From contig OX578280.1 in the NCBI GenBank assembly GCA_951217055.1, forward strand, positions 5,704,001 through 5,768,000: 64,000 bases of DNA. Reading direction: 5' to 3'. The position numbers were made by a program, and so were the translations under genes. The notes below the pieces were generated by a model. The model had not been told where the DNA came from and did no database searches. It saw only the letters and a program-made list of their open reading frames with translations. Each line of letters begins with the position of its first letter. Position 1 is the first letter of the stretch. Below are positions 1-11,660 of the stretch, one piece after another. The DNA is from Gerris lacustris. Its lineage: Eukaryota > Arthropoda > Insecta > Hemiptera > Gerridae.

Positions 1-90
1 GCCATAAATTCACCAACTTTATACTAAAGGACAAGTCTCTCCACGTAAAATAATGTGTACGTTAATCAAAGCAGCTTTCGGCCACTCAAA

Positions 91-809
91 AGCTATCATC
101 AGTGCCAAAAAAGATGGAAAACTATCATTAGTGCCGAAAAAGGTGAAAACGCGAATCAAACATCAAGAGCCCACAGCTATCATCAGTGCCGAAAAAGGTG
201 AAAACGTGAATCAAACATCAAGAGCCCACAGCTATCATCAGTGCCGAAAAAGGTGAAAACGTGAATCAAACATCAAGAGCCCACAGCTATCATCAGTGCC
301 GAAAAAGGTGAAAACGTGAATCAAACATCAAGAGCCCACAGCTGTCATCAGTGCCGAAAAAGGTGAAAACGCGAATCAAACAACAAGAGCCCACAGCTAT
401 CATCAGTGCCGAAAAAGGTGAAAACGCGAATCAAACAACAAGAGCCCACAGCTATCATCAGTGCCGAAAATGGTGAAAACGCGAATCAAACATCAAGAGC
501 CCACAGCTATCATCAGTGCCGAAAAAGGTGAAAACGTGAATCAAACATCAAGAGCCCACAGCTATCATCAGTGCCAAAAAAGGTGAAAACGTGAATCAAA
601 CATCAAGAGCCCACAGCTATCAACAGTGCCGAAAAAGGTGAAAACGCGAATCAAACAACAAGAGCCCACAGCTATCATCAGTGCCGAAAAAGATGAAAAC
701 GTGAATCAAACAACAAGAGCCCACAGCTATCATCAGTGCCGAAAAATATGAAAACGTGAATCAAACAACAAGAGCCCATAGCTATCATCAGTGCCGAAAA
801 GGCTCAAGA
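91..809. repeat. 55-bp tandem satellite, about 13 copies
   Basis: A head-to-tail array with a 55-bp period: the unit start agctatcatcagtgcc recurs at 175, 230, 285, 340 and onward. Copies differ at a few positions (cgtgaa/cgcgaa, catcaa/caacaa). The first and last copies are truncated and divergent. A 67-codon open frame crosses the start only because the repeat happens to lack stops; there is no sign of a protein. The array may extend beyond the left edge only as degenerate sequence. Confidence 0.95.
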
Positions 810-1478
810 CTGAATGTCTACAAGTTTTACTTGGGGAGACTTTACCTTCTACCTTTAATGACAACCTCCTAAACGCTCCATATCCTATTTAACTTAATAT
901 TAGCTCAACTTGTCCACCAGAGTGAGAAGTGGCTCTAGATTTTATCAGGCGTCTTATTTTGTAAAAAATGTTTTGATAGTAAGCGTTAAGGCTGATAAAA
1001 AAATTAAAAACAATAAAAAAGAAATAAAAATATATATATGAATATTTTTTTAGAACTCACGAAATGAAAAATACAGCAACAATGCTTTAACCTGGACTGA
1101 CCTGTAACAGAACAACGAAGACAAAATTAACATTAAAGTGATAAAACTTTTAGAATTAGTCAATGCTCAAGTAATACAAGAAAACTCTTAAATTATACAT
1201 TTACGTGATAAGTTTAACAATTGTTAATAAATAACTCGCGTAAGAGTATTGTAACACCATTTTAGATCCGATTTTGTTGAAATGGAAACTGTAATTTTTA
1301 ATCCAAGTAAATAGTCGGAAAGCTTATTAAATACAATTATGTATAATATAATTACTGGTGGCCAGTTACTTATGTCTCTTTTTTTTTATTATATAATTTT
1401 CGATTTTGTTTATTGGAACGATGTTCCTTAAGGCACGTTCTGAAGCCCGGGAGTGAATCCGAAAACAACGACCAAAAC
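810..1478. other. AT-rich spacer, nothing recognised
   Basis: Low-complexity AT-rich DNA with no recognisable coding sequence, RNA gene or repeat family shared with the rest of the window. Confidence 0.5.
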
Positions 1479-1735
1479 CACCGTCACAAAATAACCGTCA
1501 CAAAATCACCGTCACAAAATAACCGTCACAAAATCACCGTCACGCAAAATCCGTCACGAAATCTACAGATGACCATAACTTGAGTAAAAGCTCACCGAGT
1601 TAGATGAAATTTGGTACACATGTTCATTTTACCAATGCCCAGGCTGAGTTCGTCGGAAAACGGTATCCGCCTAAGCGTACACACGCAACACTCGCGTAAA
1701 CGTAAGCTTTAAAAGACGGGAAAAAATGTTATTTA
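1479..1735 (+). repeat. GTCACAAAAT minisatellite joined to a repeat B/I body fragment
   Basis: Bases 1479-1556 hold about five 14-15-bp units of the type accgtcacaaaat. From about 1569 the sequence matches the body of the repeat family seen at 15240-15420 (+) and 3840-4010 (-): gataacttgagtaaa, then gatgaaatttggtacacatgt, then a segment ending in actcgcgtaaacg. The hairpin end of the family is missing here, so this is a truncated copy. Confidence 0.75.
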
Positions 1736-2469
1736 GGAAGCCTGTTACTTGACTTGTTTTGTTTATTTTTGTTATATATGTCAAAAATGTCACTTTGTTT
1801 TGTAAATAAATAAAATATAATCATGTAATCATCTCTAAGCAGAAGCTGTAGTGTAGAGTATAGGGAAGAGATATATTTTATAATATTATAAATTAATAGG
1901 CCGGGTAGGTAGAAAACAGTCCTATTTCAATCCAAACTCCTTAAACAAACATACTTTTTCACTATAAACTCATCATGATCAACTTTTTTCTTATATTTAA
2001 TATATATTTATAGTAAGAAGCTTGCTTTAATTATACAAATAATGATTTTCTTTTAATTTTGCCTTAACTCTGCCAGGTACAAACAGTTCGTTTCTTTTAA
2101 TTTTGTCTCTTTTCTAACTGCGCCATGTATAAGTAGTTAGCAATGTATACGTACTTAGCAGTATGATTTTAAAATTTATATTTAATGAAAAATGTAAGGA
2201 ACTTCGTTCCTACCGGGTGTCCCGCGACACCTCACGTATTTTTTTATTTTTTTTTTATGTCCCTCTAATGGTCGGTTAGCATTGTCCTCTGTTGTTAAAG
2301 TTTTATTAATTGTTAATATGTTATATTTTATGTTACTGTGTAAATAGTATTTAATTCTCAAGCTTATGAGCCAGCAACAATATAGAAAAGTAAGAAACAA
2401 ACAGTTTCATGATTTGACCAGTTATGACAAGGTATGCCAAATTTCTTTTTGTTAAGTGTAAATAGTGTA
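1736..2469. other. AT-rich spacer with two small hairpins
   Basis: Mostly featureless. At 2198-2231 two short perfect hairpins stand side by side: GGAAC-ttc-GTTCC and GGTGTC-ccgc-GACACC. This resembles the terminal hairpins of the dispersed families described below, but no second copy was found in the window. Confidence 0.4.
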
Positions 2470-2690
2470 CATCTTGCACTGAAAAGTAATAATGTGAAAT
2501 ATATTTTATCTACGATTGATACGAAATATAAACATTGTATCTCTGTTTAGACGCGTAGAAAATGATTCTTTACGTACTTGTATTCATTGCGCATGCGCGT
2601 CTCATAGTTCTGAAGAATTCCTCTTCTTTACCACCCTAGGGCGGTAAAGAAGAGGAATTCTTCAGCTTTACACAAGATTAGCGAGTTTGT
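2470..2690 (+). repeat. Repeat J with a perfect 23-bp hairpin
   Basis: Arms at 2610-2632 and 2643-2665 are perfectly complementary (CTGAAGAATTCC outward) around a 10-base loop centred on CCTAGG. The flank (atctacgattgata, tctgtttagacgcg, cattgcgcatgcgcg) recurs inverted at 59640-59835, so this is a mobile or dispersed family rather than a local hairpin. Confidence 0.85.
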
Positions 2691-3352
2691 TTACATTTAA
2701 CAAAACTAATTTGCTGTTCTTTTATTAATGTTACTGTTTATATCGAGTTTTTAGTGAAAAACAATGAGTGACTTGACGAAAATGTGGAGAATAATACTCC
2801 TCCAGAAATAATTAATTCGGCAAAAAATACTACTCAAGAATTAAATGCCATCTTTATCAAGAGAGAGATACGAACTTACATACAGCAAGTTTATTTTTTC
2901 CTGTATTTATTATTTAAATCTAACAATCGTAGATAAAGTACGGTACGCAACTCGTGCGAAAAAGTCATTTTGCATTGCTTGTGTGGTTTTACTACCCTCG
3001 CTGTCGCACGGGTGCAAACTCCACACTCGCATGCAAAATGCCACTTTCCGCACTCGACGCGTAATGTACTATTCAAATTAACAATGTTTTAGGCATGAAT
3101 ATGACCAGGATATGGTCGAAATATAGCCATTTTTAGAAACAATTTAGTTTTTTTAAAAAACATTTATTACCCTGCACGACCCACACCAAAGAAGTTTATA
3201 ATTTTCAATAAAATATATGTGTTGTTATAATGTCGGGAATACAAAATATCCGGTAAATGTTACAGTACCGGAAATATATAAAACTCTAATATATAGTAGA
3301 GATATGCACTACATATTGTGAGGTATAAATATATTTCATATTTTTACAAACT
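2691..3352. other. Spacer, nothing recognised
   Basis: No coding or structured RNA signature. Part of 2930-3010 (cgtagataaagta, actcgtgcg) loosely resembles the flank of repeat J. Confidence 0.35.
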
Positions 3353-4127
3353 AGGCATCGCGTAGCTCTATCATTGAAGCGAGCGTATAGTAATAAATAT
3401 GTACTGAATAATGAAAAAATAGATAATCATGAATCATGATGAGTTGATAGATAATGGGTATAGTAGTAGTACAGCGGCTAGAAGTAAGGGAACCACCCTG
3501 CATTCTAACTATTCCTCTAGCCACACCATCTCCTTTTCAATTATTATAAAATGTATCTCTTTGCTACAACACAACTACTCCATGTATCAAATTGAAATTT
3601 TGCATGCCTGTTTCAATTGTGCATTAGATGGTGTATATGAAGTTTTATTTAAATCGTTACGTTAGAACTTAAGATATTCTTTAAAAAGGTTGTTTTCTCT
3701 ATTATAAACGTTTAGGTCCGCTTTAATAGTTTTAGCGATCTTTATTAATTCATAGCAGTGTCGCTGTTGGTTTTACTAAAAAATGTTATTTGTAAAAAAT
3801 GTTCGTCTCATCGAATAGGTGATAATAGAATTTTTTCCCGTCCTGAAATTCCAATTTTAAATTTGAAGCTCACGTTTACGCGAGCATTGCGCGCGAACTC
3901 TTGGACGGATCACGCTGTCCAACGAACTTAGCCTGAGTATTAGTAAAAGAAAGTATACCAAATTTTAACTAAATCGGGCAACTTTTACTCAAGTTATCGT
4001 CGGACACGTAAACGTTACACACAGACAGACAGACAGACAGACAGGCAGACAGACAGACAGACAGACAGACAAGATGCATATTTCGTTGAATGTAAGAAGC
4101 TCGCTTACGCTCGCTTCAATAATTACA
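3353..4127 (-). repeat. Repeat I, full copy, with a (GACA)n tract
   Basis: On the minus strand it starts with a hairpin (GAAGCGAGC...GCGAGCTTC, near 4093-4122), then a GTCT run (4018-4070 on the plus strand as cagacagacag), the phrase gataacttgagtaaaa/aaatttggtata, and ends near 3353 with another gctcgcttcaatgatag. The same unit recurs at 57478-58430, where it carries a SINE insertion. It is not coding. Confidence 0.85.
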
Positions 4128-4279
4128 AGTAAGAATATTTTATATAGACAAGTTGGCAATACTTTTTTCGAGGTTATAACATATCCGGAAATAAAACATA
4201 TTCAACAAAGTAGAGGAGATACAAATTACATATTGTGAGGAATAATCATATTACTTACATATTTTTTAACAACAACTGT

Positions 4280-4511
4280 AACTGTAGAAGCTAACAATAT
4301 TTTCTATAAAAATATTCGCCACCCAAATTTTAGCTAAAATCCATTTTCTTAATCTTGCCTCGGGGTATGATATTTCTGAACATGTGTTCAAATTTAGTAG
4401 TTTAGGCTCCACGCCTCTACAGAGATGGCAGACAACAGAAAGGCATTTTTTAAAATCCAATTTTTTGGAACTCACACAATACTTTCTCTTTATAAGAGAA
4501 AGTAAAAAATA
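4280..4511 (-). repeat. Repeat A, truncated copy (A6)
   Basis: It ends in ctttataagagaaagtaaaaaa and contains tttaggctccacgcctctacag and gaacatgtgttcaaattt, matching one end of the ~590-bp repeat A. The other end, with its tRNA-like segment, is missing. Confidence 0.8.
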
Positions 4512-5003
4512 AATGTTTGATCTACAAAAGAACAAAAGAATAAAGTATTAACATTTTATCCTGCCATTTTAAAATAACCAACATAGAAGTTTTAATAATA
4601 CACAGAAAGTAGAAAAATACGATGTAAAAAAAGAGAAAAAAAGTTGTGTGAGACATAATCTGTTTGAACCCTCATTTGCCTGTAAACTGGCTTTTTCACA
4701 TGTTGGTAGAAGATGGAATATCAAAGCCAAGGTTTGTTGGCAATTTGAGTAGGTTCTCTGTATTGTGTCATGTTATCAGTAGCAGGTTGATAAGGGAGGC
4801 AAGTTTGTTGCTTTCCTTTTATCATATTTCCCTAGGGCTTCCCTCTGCTCCAATGGAAAGGCCCTTTTAACACTTTCGTAACGAAATAAACTACCGAGGG
4901 CAAGGCTGAGCTAAGGTCTCACAATCTGACCTTGAAATAACTTTATTGCTCCATTTCTAAGTCTTTTTTACATACAGAAAGAGAAAAAAAAATGACTTCC
5001 AAA
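4512..5003. other. Spacer, nothing recognised
   Basis: No supported gene. A 68-codon frame at 4664-4870 has no recognisable domain and no supporting context. Confidence 0.4.
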
Positions 5004-6470
5004 TGGTGTGGCACATAGCTTCCTCGCATCCTATCACGAACTCTATTGAGTTTATGCTCTTACAAGCCATTATTGTCTAATTTATTTAATCGTTTCCTCG
5101 TTTTTTATATAAGTCAAAATTGTATTGATTTTTTACATGAATTAAAGTATCAATTTAGCAAAAGATAAAGACCGTAGACTGTTGAAATTAATCTGATGCA
5201 ACTTGCGTACTACTTTTGACAAACCATCCTAATTTCATAAAAATCACGTACTATTGAAGATATAGGTGTAAATTAATGTACGTTTGTGCGCATGTTGAAG
5301 ATAAACAAATAGGTGCAGAAGGTTGAACGTTATATTGGACCAATGAGCAACAAATTTATGACCTATCGTAATTTTTAGGGTTTTGTAGATTCTTCTCAAA
5401 ACCCTTATGCCGAGGGTGATGTGTCCGTCTGTCTGTCGCTCTTTGGTTCATAGGGCCCGAACCGTTTAAGCTAATGAGCTGAAATTTGAAACACTGGTGC
5501 AACTTTTTGACCCAACCACAGGAAAAATATACAGAAGTTCAAAATTAAATATGCGCATGCGTAATTCGCAAAAATGTTGTAAACTCAAAAATTTTTATTT
5601 TTACTAATTTTTGAGTGGGTATCAAATCAAAGCTGCTGAAGATTAGGACGCAAATATATATATGCTTTTTTAAATTTTGCATTCCTTATTGGGTAAAAAA
5701 AATCAAAATATACCCCAAAAAAATCCCCCCCCCCCAACCACTATATAATGGCTGGTCCTAAAATTTCGAAATAATTCATGCTAATGCCTTATTGTGGGGC
5801 GATGAAAATTCCGGTAGTTCATCCCAAATTTTAAAAAATTGCCAATTTTGGACGCGAAAATTTGAAGTGCACCAAAAATTTTATTTTTTAAAAATTTTCA
5901 GTGGGGTATCAAATGAAAGCTGCTGAAGAGTAGGATACAAATATATATTTGCTTTTTGAAATTGTCATTCTTTATTGGTTTTATAAGTCAAAATATACCC
6001 AAAAAAAATCCCCCCCCCCCCCCAACACTATATAAAGGCTGGTCCTAAAGTTTCAAAATAATTCATGGCTATACCGTATGGTGGAGCGATGAAAATGTTC
6101 TGAAAAAATGTAATTTATCTAGTCGTTATTACTGATAAAAAACATTGTGACCCCCCGGGGGATCGAACCCGGACCCTTGAGATCGATGAAGAAAAATCAT
6201 TATTTCATAACGGGTATGCTTAATCATCTACAAAACCCTAAAAAGTACTTGGACGCAAGTACTTCCCTGTGATTTTTATTTTTAAGATACGCTGGTTCGC
6301 AAAAAAATTCAGCAACAGACCGACAGACAGACACGGGACCAATAAATAATAATGTTCCCTGAAGTCTGAAACGGATTTCTGTCTTGGAATTTTTGGGATC
6401 GGAGACATAAAACATTTTCGTTTTTCAGAACAATCACATAGCTTCCGTTAATTTCGGTAAGCTCGGAAGC
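5004..6470 (-). repeat. Repeat B copy split by repeat E
   Basis: Reading on the minus strand, the element begins with the hairpin GCTTCCGagcttaccg...CGGAAGC (6440-6470), continues through the caagacagaaatccgtttcag segment, and ends at gcgaggaagctatgtgccacacc (5004). The two halves, 5004-5371 and 6246-6470, are continuous in the copies at 15070, 18236 and 55545, so the DNA between them was inserted later. Confidence 0.85.
5372..6245 (+). mobile_element. Repeat E inserted in repeat B
   Basis: About 870 bp bounded by tttttagggttttgtagat and atctacaaaaccctaaaa. It begins with a hairpin AGGGTTTTG...CAAAACCCTTATGCC, then a tccgtctgtctgtc run and gagctgaaatttg. Inside, a ~290-bp unit (tatcaaa..aaagctgctgaag, a C-run, ctatataa.ggctggtcctaaa) is duplicated at about 5610-5790 and 5890-6080. 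Near the right end ggatcgaacccgg is, on the minus strand, a tRNA B box (GGTTCGATCC). A second copy lies at 10240-10822 (minus). Confidence 0.8.
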
Positions 6471-6661
6471 AAAATATCGATATTGTAAATCAAAGCTTTT
6501 TGTTATAATATATAGCAGATGGTCATTTGAATTTCTAACTACCTTCTTTGGAATTTAAAAGGTAGACAAGAAACAAATCCATGGCTAAGAAGTGATATCT
6601 CCTAACTACTAAAATGGTGATTTTGAGGTTACCGCATTATATTGGCCTTGGGAGGCTTGTT

Positions 6662-7045
6662 TGCAAGTACGTAGTCTGTCCCAAAAATACGTATACAAAA
6701 TTCATACATTTTTTATTTTACTTTTAATCATTTTAAACCCCCTCAAAGTACCCCCCCCCCCCCCCCCCCCCTGATAAAACGCAACTGGCCCAACGCCGTT
6801 TCCATTATTGGAAACATCTTTAAAAGTCCTCTACTTTAAGGCTCTTTAGCTGAAGCCCCCCAAAATGGCGCGCCGGAAGCAAAATTTTGCACTTTGGAAA
6901 CAAAAAAAAAGTCACTTGGTGCCAAATCGGGTAAATATGGAGGGTGGTCAGTGACGATAATGGAGCTACGCGCCAAAAACTCGCCCACAACCAACGCCGT
7001 GTGTTTTCATTGTTCCTTTGTTTGTAGTGTTTTATTGTTTCCATG
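6662..7045 (-). pseudogene. Tc1/mariner transposase C-terminal fragment with element end
   Basis: On the minus strand, 7003 to about 6781 encodes a decayed mariner-type DDE transposase C-terminus. HTALVVGEFLA is followed by DHPPYLPDLAPSDFF, which contains the family's PDLAPSDFF catalytic block with the last catalytic Asp. It then drifts through a stop and frameshifts, past a 23-C tract (about 6750), to a YFEG-like C-terminus. The edge cgtatttttgggacagactacg reads like a mariner inverted terminus. The N-terminal two thirds and the other terminus are absent, so the fragment is dead. Confidence 0.85.
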
Positions 7046-7405
7046 CCGACGTGACACTAAAGCGGCGTACATACATGCGAACATGGTTCGGCGAACTAAG
7101 TTCGTTGGGTCCGCTCTCTACACACAGTAGAGAGGGACACGAACAACGGTTCGTCCTAATTGTCAGTTTCCCTCTGTAACACTTCATAACTGATGAGCTG
7201 CCAATTTGTAAGTGAGACCTCGTATGAGTTCACTTCATAAAGGAAGTGACATAGTGAGAACACATAACTACAGTATTTTATGAACTGTTATAATTTGACA
7301 GTTGCTAATGTTTCAGAAGGGTTACATGTTATACAAATTCATAAAACAACGTAAAAAACTTAAGACAGTTAAAGTAAATTAATTTTTCTAAATAGTTTAT
7401 ACTTC
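7046..7405. other. Spacer, nothing firmly recognised
   Basis: Bases 7060-7150 contain aaagcggcgtacatacatgc and repeated gttcg/cgaac words that look like one terminus of a DNA transposon, but no partner end was found. Confidence 0.35.
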
Positions 7406-7408
7406 TTA

Positions 7409-9614
7409 AGGTGGGTTCACAGCTAGCGAATACTTATTTGCGGAGGGCTATATAGATAACAATATATTCTTCGGAGAACCGCCGAGACAGAGGACGGAGT
7501 CGTTGTTTCCCTCCCCTCGAGTTTCGGTCGGTCAGGTTATAAACAAAGCCAATTATAACATCGTTTTTTCAACTTGAATTAAGTTCTCTTGCTTAATAAA
7601 AAACGTATATAATAAGATTATAGATTAGGACTTTTATTATTATATAAATAATAAATAGGTGTATAATCCAGGGCCGTCGACAGGGGGGGGCAAGGGGGGC
7701 AAATGCCCAGGGGCCCGGGTCTCCAGGGGGCCCGGGCCTCCGGGGGTGAACCTAGTTTTTTACAACCAAAAAGGCTGGAACAAAAGATACAGGCAAAAAA
7801 GGTGGACATTGTAATTAGTGGCATAACTATGGGCCCGAATTGCGAGCGGACCCTGGTGCCAAGGGGCCCTCAAATAAAAAAAATGATATTACTATCTTTG
7901 CACCAATGTCGGTAGGGGCCCCTTTAGAACATAATAAAATGTAACTAGAAATTATACTTCTATACTCTTGTAAGGAGACCCCATTCAGTTTTGAACACAA
8001 ATATTTTTTTTTTTTTTGGCGAAGGGCCCCAATGCCCTAGCTAAGTTTGGGAGGCATAGGCCCGGGCCCCCTGGAGCCCCGGGCCTCCGGGGGATGGCCC
8101 TAGATTTTTAAAAACCAAAAAAGACAAGACGGATATTGTAATTAGTGGAACTATGGGCCCTAATTGCGGTTGGACCCTGGTGCCAAGGGGCGCCCCCAAT
8201 TCCAAAAAAACATAAAACAGGGTAGGGGCCCCTTTAGAGCATAATAAAATCTAACTTGGAATTATATTGAATAATATACTTCTATATTATTGTTAGGGGA
8301 CCCCATTCAGTTCTGAACGCAAATGTTTTTTGTTTTTTTCTTATAATTTTTTTTTTTTTTTTTTTTTTGGCGAGAGCCCCTAATGTCCTAGCTAAGTTTG
8401 TGAGGCAAAGTTGATTTACACAACGAAAATTAAACAGACACACATACAAAACTTAACCAACAGTACATATGTATTTGAAATTCGCCCCACTAAAAATCTT
8501 TTCCTGTTAGGGCAAACTTGCTCTCAGAAATTCATAAAACACATCTTTCTGCACTTAAATTTTAAAAAAAACTCCGGGGGAGGACCCCCGAACCCCCCGC
8601 CTTATTTGTTCAAAGGGAGTTCAGATGCTAAGTTCATCACTGATTGTCAAGAACATAAATTTATTCCTAATGTGTCATGTCATGAGTATGAAAGTTTGAA
8701 TTTTAGGCTTTCATTTAGTTACTTAGATTTTTTTATCTTATTCAACATAGTCAATGTTAATGTATACGAGAGAAACTGACAGACAAATCATAGTGACATA
8801 CTAATATTAATATTTTTTTACTAGTAATGCAACTTTTGTAAAAAAAAAAAAAATAATAATAAAAAATGCCTTACTTAATTATTTTGATTTTTTTTCTCTA
8901 AATGTCACTATTTTAGCAAACAATTTATATTATGTTTTATGTTATATTATGTATTTTACATTTTACAAAGTGTAAAAGAGGGTTTTTAATTATGCTTACC
9001 AGCTACAAAACTACTCAATTATTTTTTATTTTTTAGCCCATCTTAGTTAAATGTCAATTCGTCCCCACCAAATATCTTTTCCTCAAAGGACAAAATTGTC
9101 CTCAGAAATCCTTATTTCATATTTTGGTAATTAAATTTTTAAAAAATTTCAGGGGAGCCCCCCGGACCCCCCCCCCCCCCCCGTTATTTGTTCAAAGGGG
9201 CCCGGATGCTTACTTGCCCAGGGGCCCGGAAATCCTCTCAGCGGCCCTGGTATAATCAAAATAATGAAGGAACAGATATAATAAGCACAGATATAAAAAA
9301 AAAACACGGACATTATACACAAATGAAGATAAAACACTGATAAAAAACGTATATTAAACACAGATGCAATACAGATTATAATAAAAATAATGTAGGAACA
9401 AATTCAGATACACAATATAATATAATAAAAAATTGTAATATAAAAACATAAAGGAAATAAGAAGAGGACGAAGTGAAGGTTTCATACAGGTTTTTAAGCG
9501 GCACCGCAAAAAAGATGGTTTGGAACCAACTTTCTGCTGTGCCGCAAAAGAGTTGCCATAGATGAATCCCTCCGGGCCTCTGCAAATACGGATCCGCTAG
9601 CTATGAACCCACCT
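7409..9614. mobile_element. PIF/Harbinger-type non-autonomous element with TTA target duplication
   Basis: Inverted termini AGGTGGGTTCACAGCTAGC (7409-) and its complement gctagctatgaacccacct (-9614) are flanked by TTA on both sides (7406-7408, 9615-9617). A 3-bp TWA duplication is the PIF/Harbinger hallmark. The match continues inward (tatttgcggagg / cctctgcaaata). The interior holds a complete nested hAT-type element and no transposase. The right 155 bp recur at 36183-36337. Confidence 0.8.
7669..9249. mobile_element. hAT-type non-autonomous element with 8-bp target duplication
   Basis: It begins CAGGGCCGTCGAC and ends gcggccctg. It is flanked by identical 8-bp GTATAATC at 7661-7668 and 9250-9257, as hAT elements produce. 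The left part contains a ~350-bp direct duplication (about 7700-8045 and 8055-8400: ggcccgggcctccggggg, ggcataactatgggccc, ttggaattata). G- and C-runs occur near both ends. The 122-codon frame at 8411-8779 shows no transposase motif. Confidence 0.9.
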
Positions 9615-9617
9615 TTA

Positions 9618-9938
9618 GCCATCGAAATATTAGAAATGAAAATAATCTAGTTACTAACTTATTAAATTACTAACGTTTCCTTTTTATTTCCTCGTGTAAG
9701 AGAAAACAATAAACTTTCAGGTATAATTGATTGAATTTGTTTTAGTTAAGGAGATAGCGTGCAAAAAAGTGTCTGACTACCATCAAGCTAGAATTTTGCT
9801 GTGTATAAGTAAATCTTTTGGTGCCTTAAAAATATGTGGTCGGCTAAGTTCGTCTGCGCGACTTAGCTTGGTATTTAGCATTTGGAATAAACAAACCAGT
9901 GGAGAGCGGCCATGTCCTACCAATTAAGGTGGACATTG
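9618..9938. other. Spacer, nothing recognised
   Basis: A 66-codon frame at 9727-9927 has no recognisable family. Confidence 0.4.
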
Positions 9939-10140
9939 TGATTTATTATGATCCTGAGTACAAAATTAGTTATAGTAGTCCCAAAATCAAGTTGACGTTA
10001 GTTTGTCACTTGATAGGGGACCTCTACTTTATTTGAAGTAATATTTGACTAACTAAACTATTAAGTGACAAACTATCAACTTGATCAATTTGATTTTTGG
10101 TCTACCAACTAATTTCGTACTCAGGATTATGAACATAATC
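9939..10140. repeat. Foldback repeat, ~78-bp arms
   Basis: The left arm (tatgatcctgagtacaaaattagtt ... agtttgtcacttgatag) and right arm (ctattaagtgacaaact ... aactaatttcgtactcaggatta) are inverted copies separated by about 43 bp. Both arms have diverged, so the structure is old. Confidence 0.85.
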
Positions 10141-10239
10141 TATACCATAAATTTCAGAAACACACCAACAATTTAAGCAAGAGTATATAATGCAAATAAA
10201 ATTAATTATTAATTTTATAAATTAATTTCATTTTTAAAA

Positions 10240-10822
10240 ATTAATTATGGGGTAAACTATAGTGATCTGTATTTCAATACCTTTTATAAATGATACCCCA
10301 CTTAAGAATTACAAAAAATTAAATTTTTGGATCACCATAGCTGCGGCCACCAAAAATTTCTAAAATTTGACTTTTTATATCAACTCCCGCAAATATCATT
10401 GGCCCACAGAGAAGTATATATATATTTTTCCCTCATTTTTAGGACCATTTCTAATGGAGTAGCGGTGGGGGACTTTTTTCTTGGGTATTGTTTTGGTAAT
10501 TTCGGGGGTAAAATGGCCACCATTTTTGAAACACAATATATATTTTTATTCTACATTTCATTACCTTTTAAATGATACCCAACTCAAAAAATACAAAAAA
10601 TTAAAATGTTGCGATCAGTTTGCAATTGTTCACTGATCGAAAAAATTGCAATTTGTGATGTTCGCCACATTTTTCCTGTTTTTTGACACATTTTTTTAAC
10701 TTGTACAATAAATTTAATATCTCTAGCTACAAAAGGTTGGGAAGTATGAACCACGATGCGACGGAAGAACGGACGAACTAACAAAAGCATAAGGGTTTCT
10801 AGGATGACCTCGAAACCCTAAA
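10240..10822 (-). repeat. Repeat E, second copy
   Basis: On the minus strand it starts cttttagggtttcgagg...gaaacccttatgc (an X/X' hairpin as in 5372-6245), then gttcgtccgttcttccg. It contains two gggtatcattt units with atatatatttttccc/ctcattttt. The far end is diverged and its boundary is approximate. Confidence 0.65.
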
Positions 10823-10889
10823 AGCCACTCCTTTGATATAATTTATTTTTTAATTTTATTCTCAATAAGCTGTAACATTAATAAATAAT

Positions 10890-11660
10890 TCATATTTTAC
10901 CATTTTGGTAGTATTCATACTACAGAAAGATTAAATTTTAATTTAAATCAAATTATAATTATTATTAATTAATTACTTTGGTTTGGTTCAAGAGGCACTA
11001 TACCTAAGTTTACCAGCGATTTCTTCGATGAGATAGGTATAGATAAAAAGGAACTGACAAGAACAAGAATAGCCGAATCAATTATTTTAGATTCGCTTGG
11101 CATTTTAAATCATCACATATACGGCTAAACTTAATTTTATTTTTGACATTTTGTTTATTTATTTTTTTGACAAAACAAATATATTGACTATATAAGTTAA
11201 TTTTTAAAAGTTACTATTTTGACAAATGTATAATGATGATTATATACTTTAATTTCTTGTAAATTTTGCACTATTTTATAAGTTATTGTCTGTTAAAAGA
11301 TTGATTTAGTAAGCTGTGTATTTAGCAACTCATTATAAATGAGCAGCCTCTTGTATGTTTTTTTTGTAAATATATTATGTTTCTCTCGGGAAACAGACAG
11401 AGAAAAATACACTCCAGCGCGGGGATTTGAACCACCGGCCTCTATATTTCCAGTATAGCGCTCTACCAACTAAGCTACGCAGAGAATGAGTTTCTCTGAC
11501 GTTAATGATACCTTGTCCCGAATTTAAGCTTTCAATTTTCCACATAAGTCTTAGAAGTCAACATTAATGATCTCTGTTTATCTGTCCGCGATCTGTCTGT
11601 TTCCCGTAGTTAATAATAATTATAATTTGATTTAAATTAATAAATAATCACATGAAACTA
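10890..11660 (-). repeat. Repeat K copy 1, tRNA-like repeat with foldback flanks
   Basis: Flank motifs gtagtattcatactac, atttaaatcaaattataattatt and gggaaacagacagagaaaaatac surround a tRNA-like segment (11412-11484). An inverted flank (gtctgtttcccgtagttaataataattat) lies at about 11594-11640. The left flank is separated from the core by ~400 bp of other DNA, suggesting an insertion or rearrangement. Confidence 0.75.
11412..11484 (-). tRNA. tRNA-like sequence (GGA anticodon loop) inside repeat K, probably a pseudo-tRNA
   Basis: On the minus strand: an A box (TAGCTTAGTTGG), an anticodon stem CTATA/TATAG enclosing CTGGAAA (formal anticodon GGA, Ser), a short variable loop, and a B box (GGTTCAAATCC). 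The acceptor stem is imperfect. True tRNA-Ser has a long variable arm, which is missing. Similar units sit in identical repeat flanks at 13909, 14263 and 61523. It is therefore the head of a tRNA-derived repeat rather than a working tRNA. Confidence 0.6.

Noticed and set aside
53..256. 67-codon open frame at the left edge
   Set aside because: It is a translation of the 55-bp satellite; the period and copy variation explain it fully.
8411..8779. 122-codon frame inside the hAT element
   Set aside because: No BED finger, DDE or dimerisation motif of hAT transposases; it is probably chance.
11412..11484. Functional tRNA-Ser(GGA)
   Set aside because: It lacks the long variable arm, has acceptor mismatches, and occurs in several copies with the same repeat flanks.
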